From Treponema sp. (lineage in GTDB: Bacteria > Spirochaetota > Spirochaetia > Treponematales > Breznakiellaceae), in contig JAISAN010000088.1 of NCBI GenBank assembly GCA_031266635.1, positions 1-13,084 on the forward strand: a DNA stretch of 13,084 bases. The letters run 5' to 3'. Position 1 is the first letter of the stretch. Every line of letters begins with the position of its first letter. A program made the position numbers and the translations under genes. Below the pieces are notes generated by a model. The model made no database searches. It was not told where the DNA came from and was given only the letters and a program-made list of their open reading frames with translations. Below are positions 1-6,815 of the stretch, piece by piece.

Positions 1-68
1 TCATGCTTTGCCATTCCGGCGTTCCGGATTTTGGTCAGCATATCCGCAACGGGATCAGAAACGCTCAT
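1..68 (-). CDS. rpsH: 30S ribosomal protein S8, N-terminal fragment
   Basis: Only the first 22 codons lie in the window; the gene continues past its left edge. The visible start, MSVSDPVADMLTKIRNAG, matches the conserved beginning of S8 (DP.ADMLT.IRNA). S8 binds the central domain of 16S rRNA early in small-subunit assembly. In E. coli it also represses the spc operon translationally; whether it does so here cannot be seen. The ATG is preceded by GGAG six bases upstream. The gene follows rpsN after 14 nt, the usual spc-operon order. Confidence 0.93.
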   Translation of the reverse strand, partial: MSVSDPVADMLTKIRNAGMAKH

Positions 69-82
69 CCTTTTCTCCTACC

Positions 83-268
83 TTACCAGCTTGATTTGGT
101 GACGCCGGGAATAAGCCCTTCGCTCGCGAGTTTGCGGAAGCAAAGACGGCACATTTCAAATTTCCGCAGATAGCCCCTGGCCCGTCCGCAGATCCGGCAG
201 CGGTTCACCTTTCTTGTCTTATATTTAGGCGTCCGCAGCGCCTTGATGATCATCGCCTTTCTTGCCAT
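83..268 (-). CDS. rpsN: 30S ribosomal protein S14, zinc-binding (type Z) form
   Basis: A 61-residue S14 of the short, zinc-binding class. Cysteines at 24, 27, 40 and 43 form the C-x2-C...C-x2-C zinc site (CRIC, CRLC). S14 sits in the head of the 30S subunit near the decoding region. The length and the C-terminal GVTKSSW are typical of the type Z form. The ATG has a good GAGGAG five bases upstream. The 58-nt gap from rplE is one of the longer ones in this operon. It contains a 6-bp inverted repeat (TTCCGG/CCGGAA, 294-314) without a T-run, so it is not a convincing terminator. Confidence 0.95.
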   Translation of the reverse strand: MARKAMIIKALRTPKYKTRKVNRCRICGRARGYLRKFEMCRLCFRKLASEGLIPGVTKSSW

Positions 269-326
269 GTATACTCCTCTATATTAATCGGAATTCCGGA
301 CCGCAGGGCCGGAACTTCTCCTTCCC

Positions 327-878
327 CTATTTTCTGAAGGGCATTCCGAATTTAGCGAGGAAAGCTTTCGCCTCCGCGTCAGTCCGCGCCGTTGTTACAA
401 TAACGATATTCAATCCGGCAACACGTTCAATTTTATCAAAATCTATTTCAGGAAAAATAATCTGCTCCGTAATGCCCAAAGCGTAATTCCCGTGGCCGTC
501 AAAGGCATTCTGATTGACACCCCGGAAGTCCTTAACCCGGGGAAGGGCCACGTTCACCAGCCGGTCAAGGAATTCGTACATCATAGTTCCCCTCAGGGTA
601 ACCTTGGCGCCGATTTCCTGGCCTTCCCGGATCTTGAAGTTGGCGATACTCTTGCGGGCCTTGGTTTTTACCGCCTTCTGCCCGGTAATAAGGGTCAGAT
701 CGTCTATCGCCGCATCCAGAAGCTTTTTGTTCTGCAGAGCCTCGCCAACCCCCATGCTTACCACGATTTTTTCAAGCCTCGGGGTCTGCATGGTGGAGGT
801 GTAACCGAATTCCTTAAAGAGCTCCGGGGCAACCTGCTCCCTGTATATCTTTTTAAGCCGGGGTTCATAGTTCTTCAT
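327..878 (-). CDS. rplE: 50S ribosomal protein L5
   Basis: Intact L5 of 183 residues, which binds 5S rRNA and helps form the central protuberance of the large subunit. Diagnostic stretches include GVGEALQNKKLL, KARKSIANFKIREG, KVTLRG, DFRGVNQNAFDGHGNY, EQIIFPEIDFDK and the C-terminal FGMPFRK. The frame stays open to an ATG at 896, but that would add six residues (MRRGPV) overlapping the rplX end. I choose the ATG at 878, which begins MKNYEPRLKK, overlaps the rplX stop by one base (TAATG) and has GGAGAGG upstream. The overlap suggests translational coupling to rplX. Confidence 0.95.
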   Translation of the reverse strand: MKNYEPRLKKIYREQVAPELFKEFGYTSTMQTPRLEKIVVSMGVGEALQNKKLLDAAIDDLTLITGQKAVKTKARKSIANFKIREGQEIGAKVTLRGTMMYEFLDRLVNVALPRVKDFRGVNQNAFDGHGNYALGITEQIIFPEIDFDKIERVAGLNIVIVTTARTDAEAKAFLAKFGMPFRK

Positions 879-1201
879 TACAGGGCCTCTCCGCATTTTT
901 TACAGATCCGGGTTTTTGTATCCCCTTCCAGCTTGTAGCCAATCCGGGTGGGCCCGCATTTTTTACAGACGATCATCACATTGGAGCTGTGAATCGCCGC
1001 TTCTATCTCGACAATCCCCCCCCGGTCCTGCTGGTTCCGGCGTTTCTTCGCCTTTTTGACGATGTTCGCCCCTTCCACCACGACCCGGTCCTTGTCCCGG
1101 AAAATTTTGAGGATCCGCCCCCGTTTACCCTTGTCTTTTCCCGTAATAATCTGGACGGTATCTTCTTTTTTCAGTTTAAATTTATGCGCCGTTAAAGCCA
1201 T
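878..1201 (-). CDS. rplX: 50S ribosomal protein L24 with C-terminal four-cysteine motif
   Basis: A 107-residue L24, an early assembly protein binding the 5' region of 23S rRNA. The N-terminal KOW-type segment is clear (VQIITGKDKGKRGRILKI, residues 16-33), followed by VEGANIVKKAKK. The C-terminus carries cysteines at 79, 82, 100 and 103 (CKKCG...CKKCG), a zinc-ribbon-like arrangement found in some bacterial L24 proteins. Zinc binding is inferred. The ATG has GAGGAG eight bases upstream. The gap from rplN is 34 nt and contains a perfect hairpin. The stop overlaps the rplE start by one base. Confidence 0.95.
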   Translation of the reverse strand: MALTAHKFKLKKEDTVQIITGKDKGKRGRILKIFRDKDRVVVEGANIVKKAKKRRNQQDRGGIVEIEAAIHSSNVMIVCKKCGPTRIGYKLEGDTKTRICKKCGEAL

Positions 1202-1219
1202 GCCTTTTACTCCTCAATA

Positions 1220-1238
1220 TAAAACCCGGCGGGTTTTA
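1220..1238 (-). terminator. Hairpin overlapping the rplN stop, weak terminator or attenuator
   Basis: On the minus strand TAAAACCC and GGGTTTTA form a perfect 8-bp stem around a 3-nt loop. The TAA of rplN lies in the first arm, and the T-rich second arm runs into TATT. An A-tract, GC core and T-tract make it terminator-like, but the core is only three GC pairs. The rplX ribosome-binding site follows within a few bases, so at most partial termination or mRNA processing is likely. Confidence 0.35.
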
Positions 1239-1604
1239 CAATACCTCCGGGGCAAGGGATACGATCTTCATAAAATCCTTCTCCCGCAGTTCCCTGGCCA
1301 CCGGCCCGAAAATACGCTTCCCTTTGGGGTTCATACTCGCGTCGATAATTACGCATGCGTTATCATCAAAACGGATATACGTTCCATCGGGACGCCGGTA
1401 TTCCTTATGGGTCCGAACCACTACCGCTTTTTCAACGGTTCCCTTTTTAATCGTCGATGTGGGGAGGGCGTCTTTTACCGCCACCACAATAATGTCGCCA
1501 ATCCCCGCGTATTTCCGCCGGGTACCGCCCAGCACCTTAATGCACTGGACGATCTTGGCCCCTGAATTGTCCGCCACATTCAGGAAAGTCTCTACCTGAA
1601 TCAT
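1236..1604 (-). CDS. rplN: 50S ribosomal protein L14
   Basis: A 122-residue L14, exactly the usual length. The N-terminus MIQVETFLNVADNSGAK is the family signature, and GDIIVVAVKDA, VRTHKEYRRPDG and FDDNACVII follow in the right places. L14 lies on the subunit interface, contacts L19 and takes part in an intersubunit bridge. The ATG is 14 nt downstream of the rpsQ stop with GGAG upstream. The gene sits in the standard rpsQ-rplN-rplX order, and the stop codon is inside a hairpin. Confidence 0.97.
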   Translation of the reverse strand: MIQVETFLNVADNSGAKIVQCIKVLGGTRRKYAGIGDIIVVAVKDALPTSTIKKGTVEKAVVVRTHKEYRRPDGTYIRFDDNACVIIDASMNPKGKRIFGPVARELREKDFMKIVSLAPEVL

Positions 1605-1618
1605 TTTCCCCGCTCTCC

Positions 1619-1906
1619 TTATTTGGCGCGTTCAATAATTTCCGCAAGTTTCCAGCATTTTTCCCTGCTGATGGGACGACATTCCACCACGCGGACCCGG
1701 TCACCGGTTTTCGCGTCGTTGGTTTCGTCATGGGCCTTTACCTTCTTGATCCGCTTCACATATTTTTTGTAAAGCGGATGCAGGGTCGTGGTTTCAACGG
1801 CAACTACAATGGTTTTATTCATCTTGTCGCTTTTCACAATCCCGGTAAATTCTTTTTTACCGCTTTTTTTGGGGGCGGCTTTTTCCGCCACAGCCTCTTC
1901 TGACAC
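1619..1906 (-). CDS. rpsQ: 30S ribosomal protein S17 with N-terminal extension
   Basis: S17 of 95 residues; the core begins around residue 19 (KEFTGIVKSDKMNKTIVVAVE). It continues with HPLYKKYVKR, the KVKAHDE stretch and a final EIIERAK. S17 is a primary 16S rRNA binder with an OB fold. The start codon is GTG, chosen because AAAGGAG lies seven bases upstream. The first 18 or so residues are an acidic, then Ala/Lys-rich extension (MSEEAVAEKAAPKKSGKK). They make the protein about ten residues longer than the E. coli form and are probably flexible. The gene lies 12 nt after rpmC and 14 nt before rplN. Confidence 0.95.
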   Translation of the reverse strand: MSEEAVAEKAAPKKSGKKEFTGIVKSDKMNKTIVVAVETTTLHPLYKKYVKRIKKVKAHDETNDAKTGDRVRVVECRPISREKCWKLAEIIERAK

Positions 1907-1918
1907 GATCCTGCTCCT

Positions 1919-2155
1919 TTAACCCTGGGCGGCCGGCAAAACGCCGGTTCCCTGCCCCGCCGCAGCGTCCGCCAGTTCCTGCCGGTGAATCATAGTGTTT
2001 AACCGGGCAATCTGCCGGCGCATCACCCGCCTTTGCAGGGGATTATCCACATGGCCAACCACAATCTGGAACCGGAATTCCATATATTTTCTTTTAAGCT
2101 CATCCCGCTTGGCCTTCAGTTCCGGGAAACTCAAATTTTTGAACGAATTCTTCAT
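1919..2155 (-). CDS. rpmC: 50S ribosomal protein L29
   Basis: L29 of 78 residues: MKNSFKNLSFPELKAKRDEL, then KYMEFRFQIVVGHVDNP and RRQIARLNTMIHRQE. L29 is a two-helix protein next to L23 at the polypeptide exit. An upstream in-frame ATG at 2200 exists, but it would overlap the rplP end and add an unrelated N-terminus (MWPVPIW), so the ATG at 2155 is preferred. The upstream GGGGCGG is a weak ribosome-binding site, and coupling to rplP ten bases away is likely. The tail after residue 60 (ADAAAGQGTGVLPAAQG) is longer than in most L29 proteins and of low complexity. Confidence 0.93.
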   Translation of the reverse strand: MKNSFKNLSFPELKAKRDELKRKYMEFRFQIVVGHVDNPLQRRVMRRQIARLNTMIHRQELADAAAGQGTGVLPAAQG

Positions 2156-2165
2156 ATCCGCCCCG

Positions 2166-2591
2166 CTAGGCTCCCAGTTCCATATTGGAACGGGCCACAA
2201 ATTTAGTCTTGATGGGCAGCTTTGCCCCCGCCAGGATCATGGCTTCTTCGGCGATGGATTTTTCAACCCCCCCCAGCTCAAACATCACGGTACCGGGCTT
2301 TACCACCGCCACCCAATATTCCGGGGCGCCCTTTCCCTTGCCCATGCGGGTTTCCGCGGGCTTCTTGGAATACGGCTTGTCCGGAAAAATCCGAATCCAT
2401 ATTTTGCCTCCCCGTTTAATATGACGGTTCAGGGCAATACGGGCCGCCTCGATCTGCCGGTTGGTAATCCACATCCGGTCCAGGGCCACCAGGGCATAAT
2501 CCCCGAAAACCACGGTATTTCCCCGGGTGGCGTTCCCCGGCATATTTCCCCGCTGTACCTTGCGGCGCTTTACACGTTTAGGACTCAGCAT
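2166..2591 (-). CDS. rplP: 50S ribosomal protein L16
   Basis: A 141-residue L16, within the usual range. It starts MLSPKRVKRRKVQRGNMPG. Further family stretches are GDYALVALDRMWITNRQIEAAR, KRGGKIWIRIFPDKPYSKKPAETRMGKGKG and VKPGTVMFELGGV. L16 lies near the A-site tRNA elbow and is a late assembly protein. The ATG lies three bases after the rpsC stop, with GAGGAG seven bases upstream inside the end of rpsC. The tight packing implies co-translation. Confidence 0.97.
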   Translation of the reverse strand: MLSPKRVKRRKVQRGNMPGNATRGNTVVFGDYALVALDRMWITNRQIEAARIALNRHIKRGGKIWIRIFPDKPYSKKPAETRMGKGKGAPEYWVAVVKPGTVMFELGGVEKSIAEEAMILAGAKLPIKTKFVARSNMELGA

Positions 2592-2594
2592 CTG

Positions 2595-3305
2595 TTAGCT
2601 CCTCACGGCCGTTACCGGCCGGTCACGCCGCTTGCGGACCAGGGCTCCGGCGTCTTCTTTCTGCTCTTTGCCGTATTTCATGCCGTTGAAGACCCAAACT
2701 TTCACCCCGATGGAACCAAAGGTGGTGTGGGCTTCGGCAAAACCATAATCAATATCCGCCCGCAGGGTATGCAGGGGGATCCGGCCTTCCTTGGACTCCT
2801 CGGTCCGGGACATTTCAGCCCCCCCGAGACGGCCGGAAAGCCGGACCTTCACGCCCTGGGCGTTGCCTTTTTTAATAGCGTTGGAAATCGCCAGCTTCAT
2901 GGTCCGCCGGAACGAAGACCGGGCCAAAAGCTGCCGGGCAATATTCTGGGCGATAATCTGGGCGTTGTTGTCGGCGTTCCGCACTTCCTTGATTTTAATC
3001 TGGATCTTCTTGGTTACGTGCTTCTGAAGTTCCGCGCCGATCTTTTCGATATTGGCGCCCTTGGTTCCGATAATAACCCCGGGCCTGGCAGTGTGAATCG
3101 TGATGGTGATCCGCTGGGGATGCCTGATAATCTCCAGTTCCGCAATATCCGCGCCCCTGGTTTCAGGCATCTTAATGATGAATTTCCGCAGCTTCAGGTC
3201 TTCGTGGAGCGTATCGGCGTATTCCTTGGGGTCCACATACCACCGGGAACCCCAGGTTTTATTGATACCGATCCGCAGTCCTACGGGATTTACTTTCTGT
3301 CCCAC
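2595..3305 (-). CDS. rpsC: 30S ribosomal protein S3
   Basis: S3 of 236 residues starting MGQKVNPVGLRIGI. The KH domain carries the GVIIGTKG loop, with the GxxG motif at residues 80-83. The C-terminal domain contains SGRLGGAEMSRTEE and the IDYGFAEAHTTFGSIGVKVWVF signature (quoted here in two parts: IDYGFAEAHTT, FGSIGVKVWVF). S3 forms part of the mRNA entry channel. The start is GTG at 3305, immediately after the rplV stop, with GGGGG six bases upstream overlapping the rplV end. The protein has a basic tail (KRRDRPVTAVRS). Confidence 0.96.
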   Translation of the reverse strand: MGQKVNPVGLRIGINKTWGSRWYVDPKEYADTLHEDLKLRKFIIKMPETRGADIAELEIIRHPQRITITIHTARPGVIIGTKGANIEKIGAELQKHVTKKIQIKIKEVRNADNNAQIIAQNIARQLLARSSFRRTMKLAISNAIKKGNAQGVKVRLSGRLGGAEMSRTEESKEGRIPLHTLRADIDYGFAEAHTTFGSIGVKVWVFNGMKYGKEQKEDAGALVRKRRDRPVTAVRS

Positions 3306-3306
3306 C

Positions 3307-3687
3307 TTAATCCCCCGCCTTTCCGAGCGAACCGGAGGCTCGCACTTCGTCTACTACCACGGTAATGTGGCACATCCTCTTCAACAGCATATCCGCCCGG
3401 CCCCGGCCCCGAAACCAGACCCGTTTCATCCGGGGGCCCTCGTCAACAAAAATATCCCGTACATAGAGCATATCTTCATCGAGCTGTTTATTGCTCACCA
3501 GCGCGTTACTGGCCGCGGACTTCACCGTCTTTTTAAGCAGCCGGGCGCCCTTGTGGGGCATATTCTCCAGCAGGGACATGGCCTCGGGATAGGGTTTCCG
3601 CCGGACCAGATTCGCCACCGGCCGGATCTTGAAAGGCGAAGCAATGAGGTATTTGCTGACCGCTTTATATCCACTCTTGTTTTCCAT
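3307..3687 (-). CDS. rplV: 50S ribosomal protein L22
   Basis: L22 of 126 residues. It contains the SPFKIRPVANLVRRKPYPEA segment, the SAASNALV helix and the extended beta-hairpin region (GPRMKRVWFRGRGRADMLLK). That hairpin lines the nascent-chain exit tunnel and ends in HITVVV. No insertion or deletion that would suggest macrolide resistance is evident in the hairpin, although a single substitution could not be excluded by eye. The ATG is 12 nt after the rpsS stop with AGGA upstream. The gene ends one base before the rpsC start. Confidence 0.96.
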   Translation of the reverse strand: MENKSGYKAVSKYLIASPFKIRPVANLVRRKPYPEAMSLLENMPHKGARLLKKTVKSAASNALVSNKQLDEDMLYVRDIFVDEGPRMKRVWFRGRGRADMLLKRMCHITVVVDEVRASGSLGKAGD

Positions 3688-3699
3688 ACTGCTTCCTGC

Positions 3700-3981
3700 C
3701 TATTTGGAGGCGGCCTTCTTGTCCGACCCCGCGTGCCCCCGGAATATCCGGGTCGGGGAGAATTCGCCAAGCTTATGACCCACCAGGTTTTCCGTTATGT
3801 ACACGGGAACCCAGGTTTTGCCGTTATGCACCGAGATGGTTCCACCCACCATTTCGGGAATGATGGTGGAACAACGGGAATAGGTTTTTATCATCTTCCT
3901 TTCCCCGGACTTGCTCAATTCCAGCACCTTTTTGTAAAGGCTCTTCTCAATGAAGGGCCCCTTCTTAATGGACCGTGACAC
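3700..3981 (-). CDS. rpsS: 30S ribosomal protein S19
   Basis: S19 of 93 residues: MSRSIKKGPFIEKSLYKKV, then KTYSRCSTIIPEMVGGTISVHNG, VPVYITENLVGHKLGEFSPTR and FRGHAG. S19 sits in the 30S head and contacts S13 and the A-site finger bridge. The start codon is GTG, supported by GGAG six bases upstream and by the exact match of the N-terminus to the family. It lies nine bases after rplB and 12 bases before rplV. Confidence 0.96.
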   Translation of the reverse strand: MSRSIKKGPFIEKSLYKKVLELSKSGERKMIKTYSRCSTIIPEMVGGTISVHNGKTWVPVYITENLVGHKLGEFSPTRIFRGHAGSDKKAASK

Positions 3982-3990
3982 CCCTTACTC

Positions 3991-4821
3991 CTATTTCTTC
4001 CTGCCCCGGCTGACGATAAACCGGGACGAGGGCTTATGCTTGCTCCGGGTTTTAAAACCCTTGGTCGGCTGGCCCCAGGGGGTCACCGGATGAATACCTT
4101 TATTTTTTCCTTCACCGCCGCCGTGGGGATGATCCACCGGATTCATGGCCATACCGCGAACCGTAGGACGAACCCCCAGCCAGCGTTTCCGCCCCGCCTT
4201 ACCCAGGGTAACGTTCATGTGATCTTCGTTGCCCACGGCGCCGATGGTAGCATAACATTTTTTGAAGATCATCCGCATTTCCCCGGAGGGCAGCTTCAGG
4301 GTCACATAATCCCCTTCTTTGGCGGCGATGAGGGCCCCCGATCCGGCGGAACGGGCCATCTGCCCTCCCCGGCCCAGGGTCATTTCAATATTATGAACGG
4401 TAAAACCCAGGGGGATATTTTCCAGCGGCAGGGCATTGCCGGTCTCAATGGGGGCGCCGGGACCGCTCATAATACCGGCGTTCACCACAAGACCACGGGG
4501 GGCGATGATATACCGCTTGTCCCCGTCGGCGTATTTAATCAGGGCGATATTGGCGCTCCTGTTGGGATCATATTCAATGGAAGCAACCTTGCCGGGAACG
4601 CCGATTTTATCCCGCTTAAAATCAATGGTCCGGTAAAGCCGTTTGTGGCCGCCCCCCTTGTGCCGGACACTGATCCGGCCATTGGAATCCCGGCCCGCTT
4701 TTTCCGGCCGGCCTTTGGTCAGGGATTTTTCCGGCGACACGCCTTTGGTAAGTTCCGACCTGTCCAGACTGGTCCACTGCCGCATCCCCGCGGTAATGGG
4801 CTTATACGTTTTAATTCCCAT
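3991..4821 (-). CDS. rplB: 50S ribosomal protein L2
   Basis: A full-length L2 of 276 residues. Landmarks are GIKTYKPITAGMRQ at the start, HKGGGHKRLYR (residues 54-64), the central RNA-binding domain, and MNPVDHPHGGGEG (residues 226-238). His231 in that last motif corresponds to the conserved histidine implicated in peptidyltransferase-centre assembly. L2 bridges the subunits. The ATG follows rplW after nine bases, with AGGGGAA upstream. The KGFKTR codons happen to form a perfect 14-bp palindrome at 4047-4060, which I regard as coincidental. Confidence 0.97.
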   Translation of the reverse strand: MGIKTYKPITAGMRQWTSLDRSELTKGVSPEKSLTKGRPEKAGRDSNGRISVRHKGGGHKRLYRTIDFKRDKIGVPGKVASIEYDPNRSANIALIKYADGDKRYIIAPRGLVVNAGIMSGPGAPIETGNALPLENIPLGFTVHNIEMTLGRGGQMARSAGSGALIAAKEGDYVTLKLPSGEMRMIFKKCYATIGAVGNEDHMNVTLGKAGRKRWLGVRPTVRGMAMNPVDHPHGGGEGKNKGIHPVTPWGQPTKGFKTRSKHKPSSRFIVSRGRKK

Positions 4822-4830
4822 ACTGTTCCC

Positions 4831-5118
4831 CTACACGCCCTCAAAAAGGCTGATCTTCTCGTCCTTGGGCAGACGGACAATCGCCTTTTTCCAGGTGGAA
4901 GTATACCCGGACCGGGAACGCTGCCGTTTGGGTTTCCCGCCCACCACCATCACCGTACAGGCAATGGGGTGTACATTAAAAAGCCGGCGAACCGCTTCCT
5001 TAATTTGAATCTTCGTCGCCGCCGGGTTTACCTTAAACACGTATTTTCCCTCTTCCCGCAGCAGGTTCGCCTTCTCGGAAAGCACCGGCGCCAGAAGTAT
5101 ATCTTCGTACATCATCAT
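4831..5118 (-). CDS. rplW: 50S ribosomal protein L23
   Basis: L23 of 95 residues with MYEDILLAPVLSEKANLL, YVFKVNPAATKIQIKEAVRRLFNV, GGKPKRQRSR and KKAIVRL. It surrounds the exit tunnel and serves as a docking site for trigger factor and SRP in bacteria. The gene begins with three consecutive ATG codons (5118, 5115, 5112). The first is chosen because it overlaps the rplD stop as ATGA and has GAGGAGG seven bases upstream. Any of the three could be used, changing the protein by one or two methionines. Confidence 0.95.
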   Translation of the reverse strand: MMMYEDILLAPVLSEKANLLREEGKYVFKVNPAATKIQIKEAVRRLFNVHPIACTVMVVGGKPKRQRSRSGYTSTWKKAIVRLPKDEKISLFEGV

Positions 5119-5768
5119 TCTCCGGCCTCCTCGCCCTGCTCCACAGCGGAACCATAAAAGGCGTTTAAATTTTTCACGGCGCTTTCCAGCATCAGAACCT
5201 GGCGGCCGTAAAAGAGATCGTGGGCCCGCAGGCGGTTATAGGAAAGATAACTCAGCCAGGGGATATTGCCGGCCGCCCGCTTGATCAGGGGATCGTCATC
5301 CTTGAGAACCAGCACCGTCCGTTCACCGGCCTTGAAATTTTTGAGCAATCCCGCCAAATCCCGGGTCTTCCCGGATTCAATCGAAAAATCTTCAATAATT
5401 TTAAGGCCGTCGCTCTGGGCTTTGAGACTCAAAATGGTCTTGATCGCCTGGCGCTTCGCTTTCTTCGGCATCGTGTAGGAATAATCCCGGGGCCGGGGCC
5501 CGAAAACAACACCACCACCGACCATAAGGGGGGATTTTTTATCACCCCGCCGGGCACGGCCCGTACCCTTTTGCTTATAGGGCTTGGCATTGGAACCATG
5601 AACCTCGCTCCGGTCCTTCGTACTGGCATTACCCTGCCGCTTGTTGGCAAGCTCATTGTTAATGGCATACCAGATCAGGTCTTCGTTCACCGGAAGGCCA
5701 AAAACCGTATCCGCAAGCTCAATATCCCGCAGCTCTTTGCCTTCAATAGAATATACTGTACCCTTCAT
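5115..5768 (-). CDS. rplD: 50S ribosomal protein L4
   Basis: L4 of about 217 residues. The conserved tunnel loop is intact (KPYKQKGTGRARRGDKKSP, then MVGGGVVFGPRPRDYSY), followed by PKKAKRQAIKTILSLKA. In E. coli L4 also autoregulates the S10 operon; nothing here shows that directly. Three starts are possible: TTG at 5780, GTG at 5777 and ATG at 5768. I choose the ATG, giving MKGTVYSIEGKELRDI, with GGTG upstream. AAAGG could instead serve the GTG. The acidic tail (EQGEEAGE) overlaps the rplW start. Confidence 0.93.
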   Translation of the reverse strand: MKGTVYSIEGKELRDIELADTVFGLPVNEDLIWYAINNELANKRQGNASTKDRSEVHGSNAKPYKQKGTGRARRGDKKSPLMVGGGVVFGPRPRDYSYTMPKKAKRQAIKTILSLKAQSDGLKIIEDFSIESGKTRDLAGLLKNFKAGERTVLVLKDDDPLIKRAAGNIPWLSYLSYNRLRAHDLFYGRQVLMLESAVKNLNAFYGSAVEQGEEAGE

Positions 5769-5794
5769 TCTCTTCACCAAACCTTTGATACACC

Positions 5795-6415
5795 CTATTT
5801 CTTCACTGCGGCCCGGACCAAAACCAGGCCTTTGTTAATGCCGGGGACGGAGCCGTGAACCAAAAGAAGCTGCTTTTCCACATCAACTTTCACCAGCCGG
5901 AGACTCAAGGTCGTTACCTTTTCCCGGCCCATACGGCCCGGCAGCTTCACGTTTTTGAAAGTCCGGTGGGGGTAAGTGGACTGTCCGGTGGAGCCGGGCT
6001 CCCGGTGGAATTTGGAACCGTGGGACTTGCGGCCGCCGCCGAAGCCATAACGCTTTACCACGCCCTGAAAACCCTTACCCTTGGAAATACCCGAAACATC
6101 CACATAGCGGATACCCTCCAGCACCTCCACCCCCAGGGAATCCCCGGGCTCGACCTCTTTTTCAAAATCCCGCAGCTCCCGCAGAGTTTTCTTGGGAGCA
6201 ATGCTTTCGGGAAACTGCCCCGCATAGGGCTTGGTCACCAGACCAGCCCGCTTATCATCCACACCGACAAGCACGGCGTTATAGCCGTCTTTCTCTTCTG
6301 TTTTTTGGGCAATAACAATATTCGGGTCAACCCGCATTACCGTTACCGGAATCAGATTGCCGTCATCGTCAAAAACCTGCGTCATACCCACTTTTTTGGC
6401 CAACAGACCCAACAT
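5795..6415 (-). CDS. rplC: 50S ribosomal protein L3
   Basis: L3 of 206 residues. It begins MLGLLAKKVGMTQVFDDDG and shows ISKGKGFQGVVKRYGF, GSKFHREPGSTGQS and the PGRMGREKVTTLSL segment. The central loop of L3 reaches toward the peptidyltransferase centre. The ATG is 36 nt after the rpsJ stop with GGAG upstream. The gap from rpsJ contains a short GC-rich hairpin followed by four Ts. The next gene, rplD, begins 26 nt downstream. Confidence 0.96.
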   Translation of the reverse strand: MLGLLAKKVGMTQVFDDDGNLIPVTVMRVDPNIVIAQKTEEKDGYNAVLVGVDDKRAGLVTKPYAGQFPESIAPKKTLRELRDFEKEVEPGDSLGVEVLEGIRYVDVSGISKGKGFQGVVKRYGFGGGRKSHGSKFHREPGSTGQSTYPHRTFKNVKLPGRMGREKVTTLSLRLVKVDVEKQLLLVHGSVPGINKGLVLVRAAVKK

Positions 6416-6433
6416 TGCTTTACTCCAAAACCG

Positions 6434-6452
6434 AAAATTGGCGGCAGCCGCC
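6434..6452 (-). terminator. Short GC hairpin plus T-run at the rpsJ end
   Basis: On the minus strand GGCGG and CCGCC form a perfect 5-bp GC stem with loop CTG. The stem starts at the last base of the rpsJ TAG and is followed by AATTTT. It has terminator form, but both stem and T-run are short, so it would at most reduce transcription of rplC onward. Confidence 0.3.
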
Positions 6453-6760
6453 TACTGTTTTATCTCCACGTCCACACCGGCGGGAAGCTCCAGCTTCATC
6501 AACGAATCCATCACTTCCGGGGAAGGATTAATAATATCGATCAGCCGCTTATGGGTCCGCATCTCAAACTGTTCCCGTGACTTCTTATTCACGTGAGGTG
6601 AACGGAGCACCGTTACCTTATTGATCCGGGTCGGAAGGGGAATGGGCCCCGTTACCAGCGCCCCCGCCTTCTGTACCGTTTGAACGATAGATTTCGCGCT
6701 CTGATCGATCAATTCAACATCGAAACCGCGCAGCCGCACGCGAATTCGTTCCTTAGTCAT
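6452..6760 (-). CDS. rpsJ: 30S ribosomal protein S10
   Basis: S10 of 102 residues: ERIRVRLRGFDVELIDQSAK, GPIPLPTRINKVTVLRSPHVNKKSREQFEMRTHKRLIDI (seen here as PLPTRI, SPHVNKKSREQFE and THKRLIDI) and a final GVDVEIKQ. S10 lies in the 30S head and, complexed with NusB, takes part in transcription antitermination. The ATG has GGAGGA three bases upstream. It is separated from tuf by 55 nt holding a strong hairpin, the largest gap between tuf and rpsN apart from the rplE-rpsN gap. Confidence 0.96.
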   Translation of the reverse strand: MTKERIRVRLRGFDVELIDQSAKSIVQTVQKAGALVTGPIPLPTRINKVTVLRSPHVNKKSREQFEMRTHKRLIDIINPSPEVMDSLMKLELPAGVDVEIKQ

Positions 6761-6771
6761 TGTTCCTCCAT

Positions 6772-6800
6772 AAAAGGGGGCCGGAAACCCGGACCCCCTT
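6772..6800 (-). terminator. Strong hairpin between tuf and rpsJ, probable partial terminator
   Basis: On the minus strand AAGGGGG, a bulged T, then CCGG pairs with CCGG-CCCCCTT across a GTTT loop, giving an 11-bp, very GC-rich stem ending in TTTTA. Positions on the plus strand are 6774-6784 with 6789-6800. This has the form of an intrinsic terminator. The rpsJ ribosome-binding site comes right after it, so read-through must occur unless rpsJ has its own promoter. I infer partial termination or an RNA-processing or stability element raising tuf over the ribosomal genes. Confidence 0.55.
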
Positions 6801-6815
6801 CTTTGTCATCGCGTG

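Noticed and set aside
4047..4060. Perfect 14-bp palindrome GGGTTTTAAAACCC inside rplB
   Set aside because: It falls on the conserved KGFKTR codons and is explained by coding, with no sign of a site.
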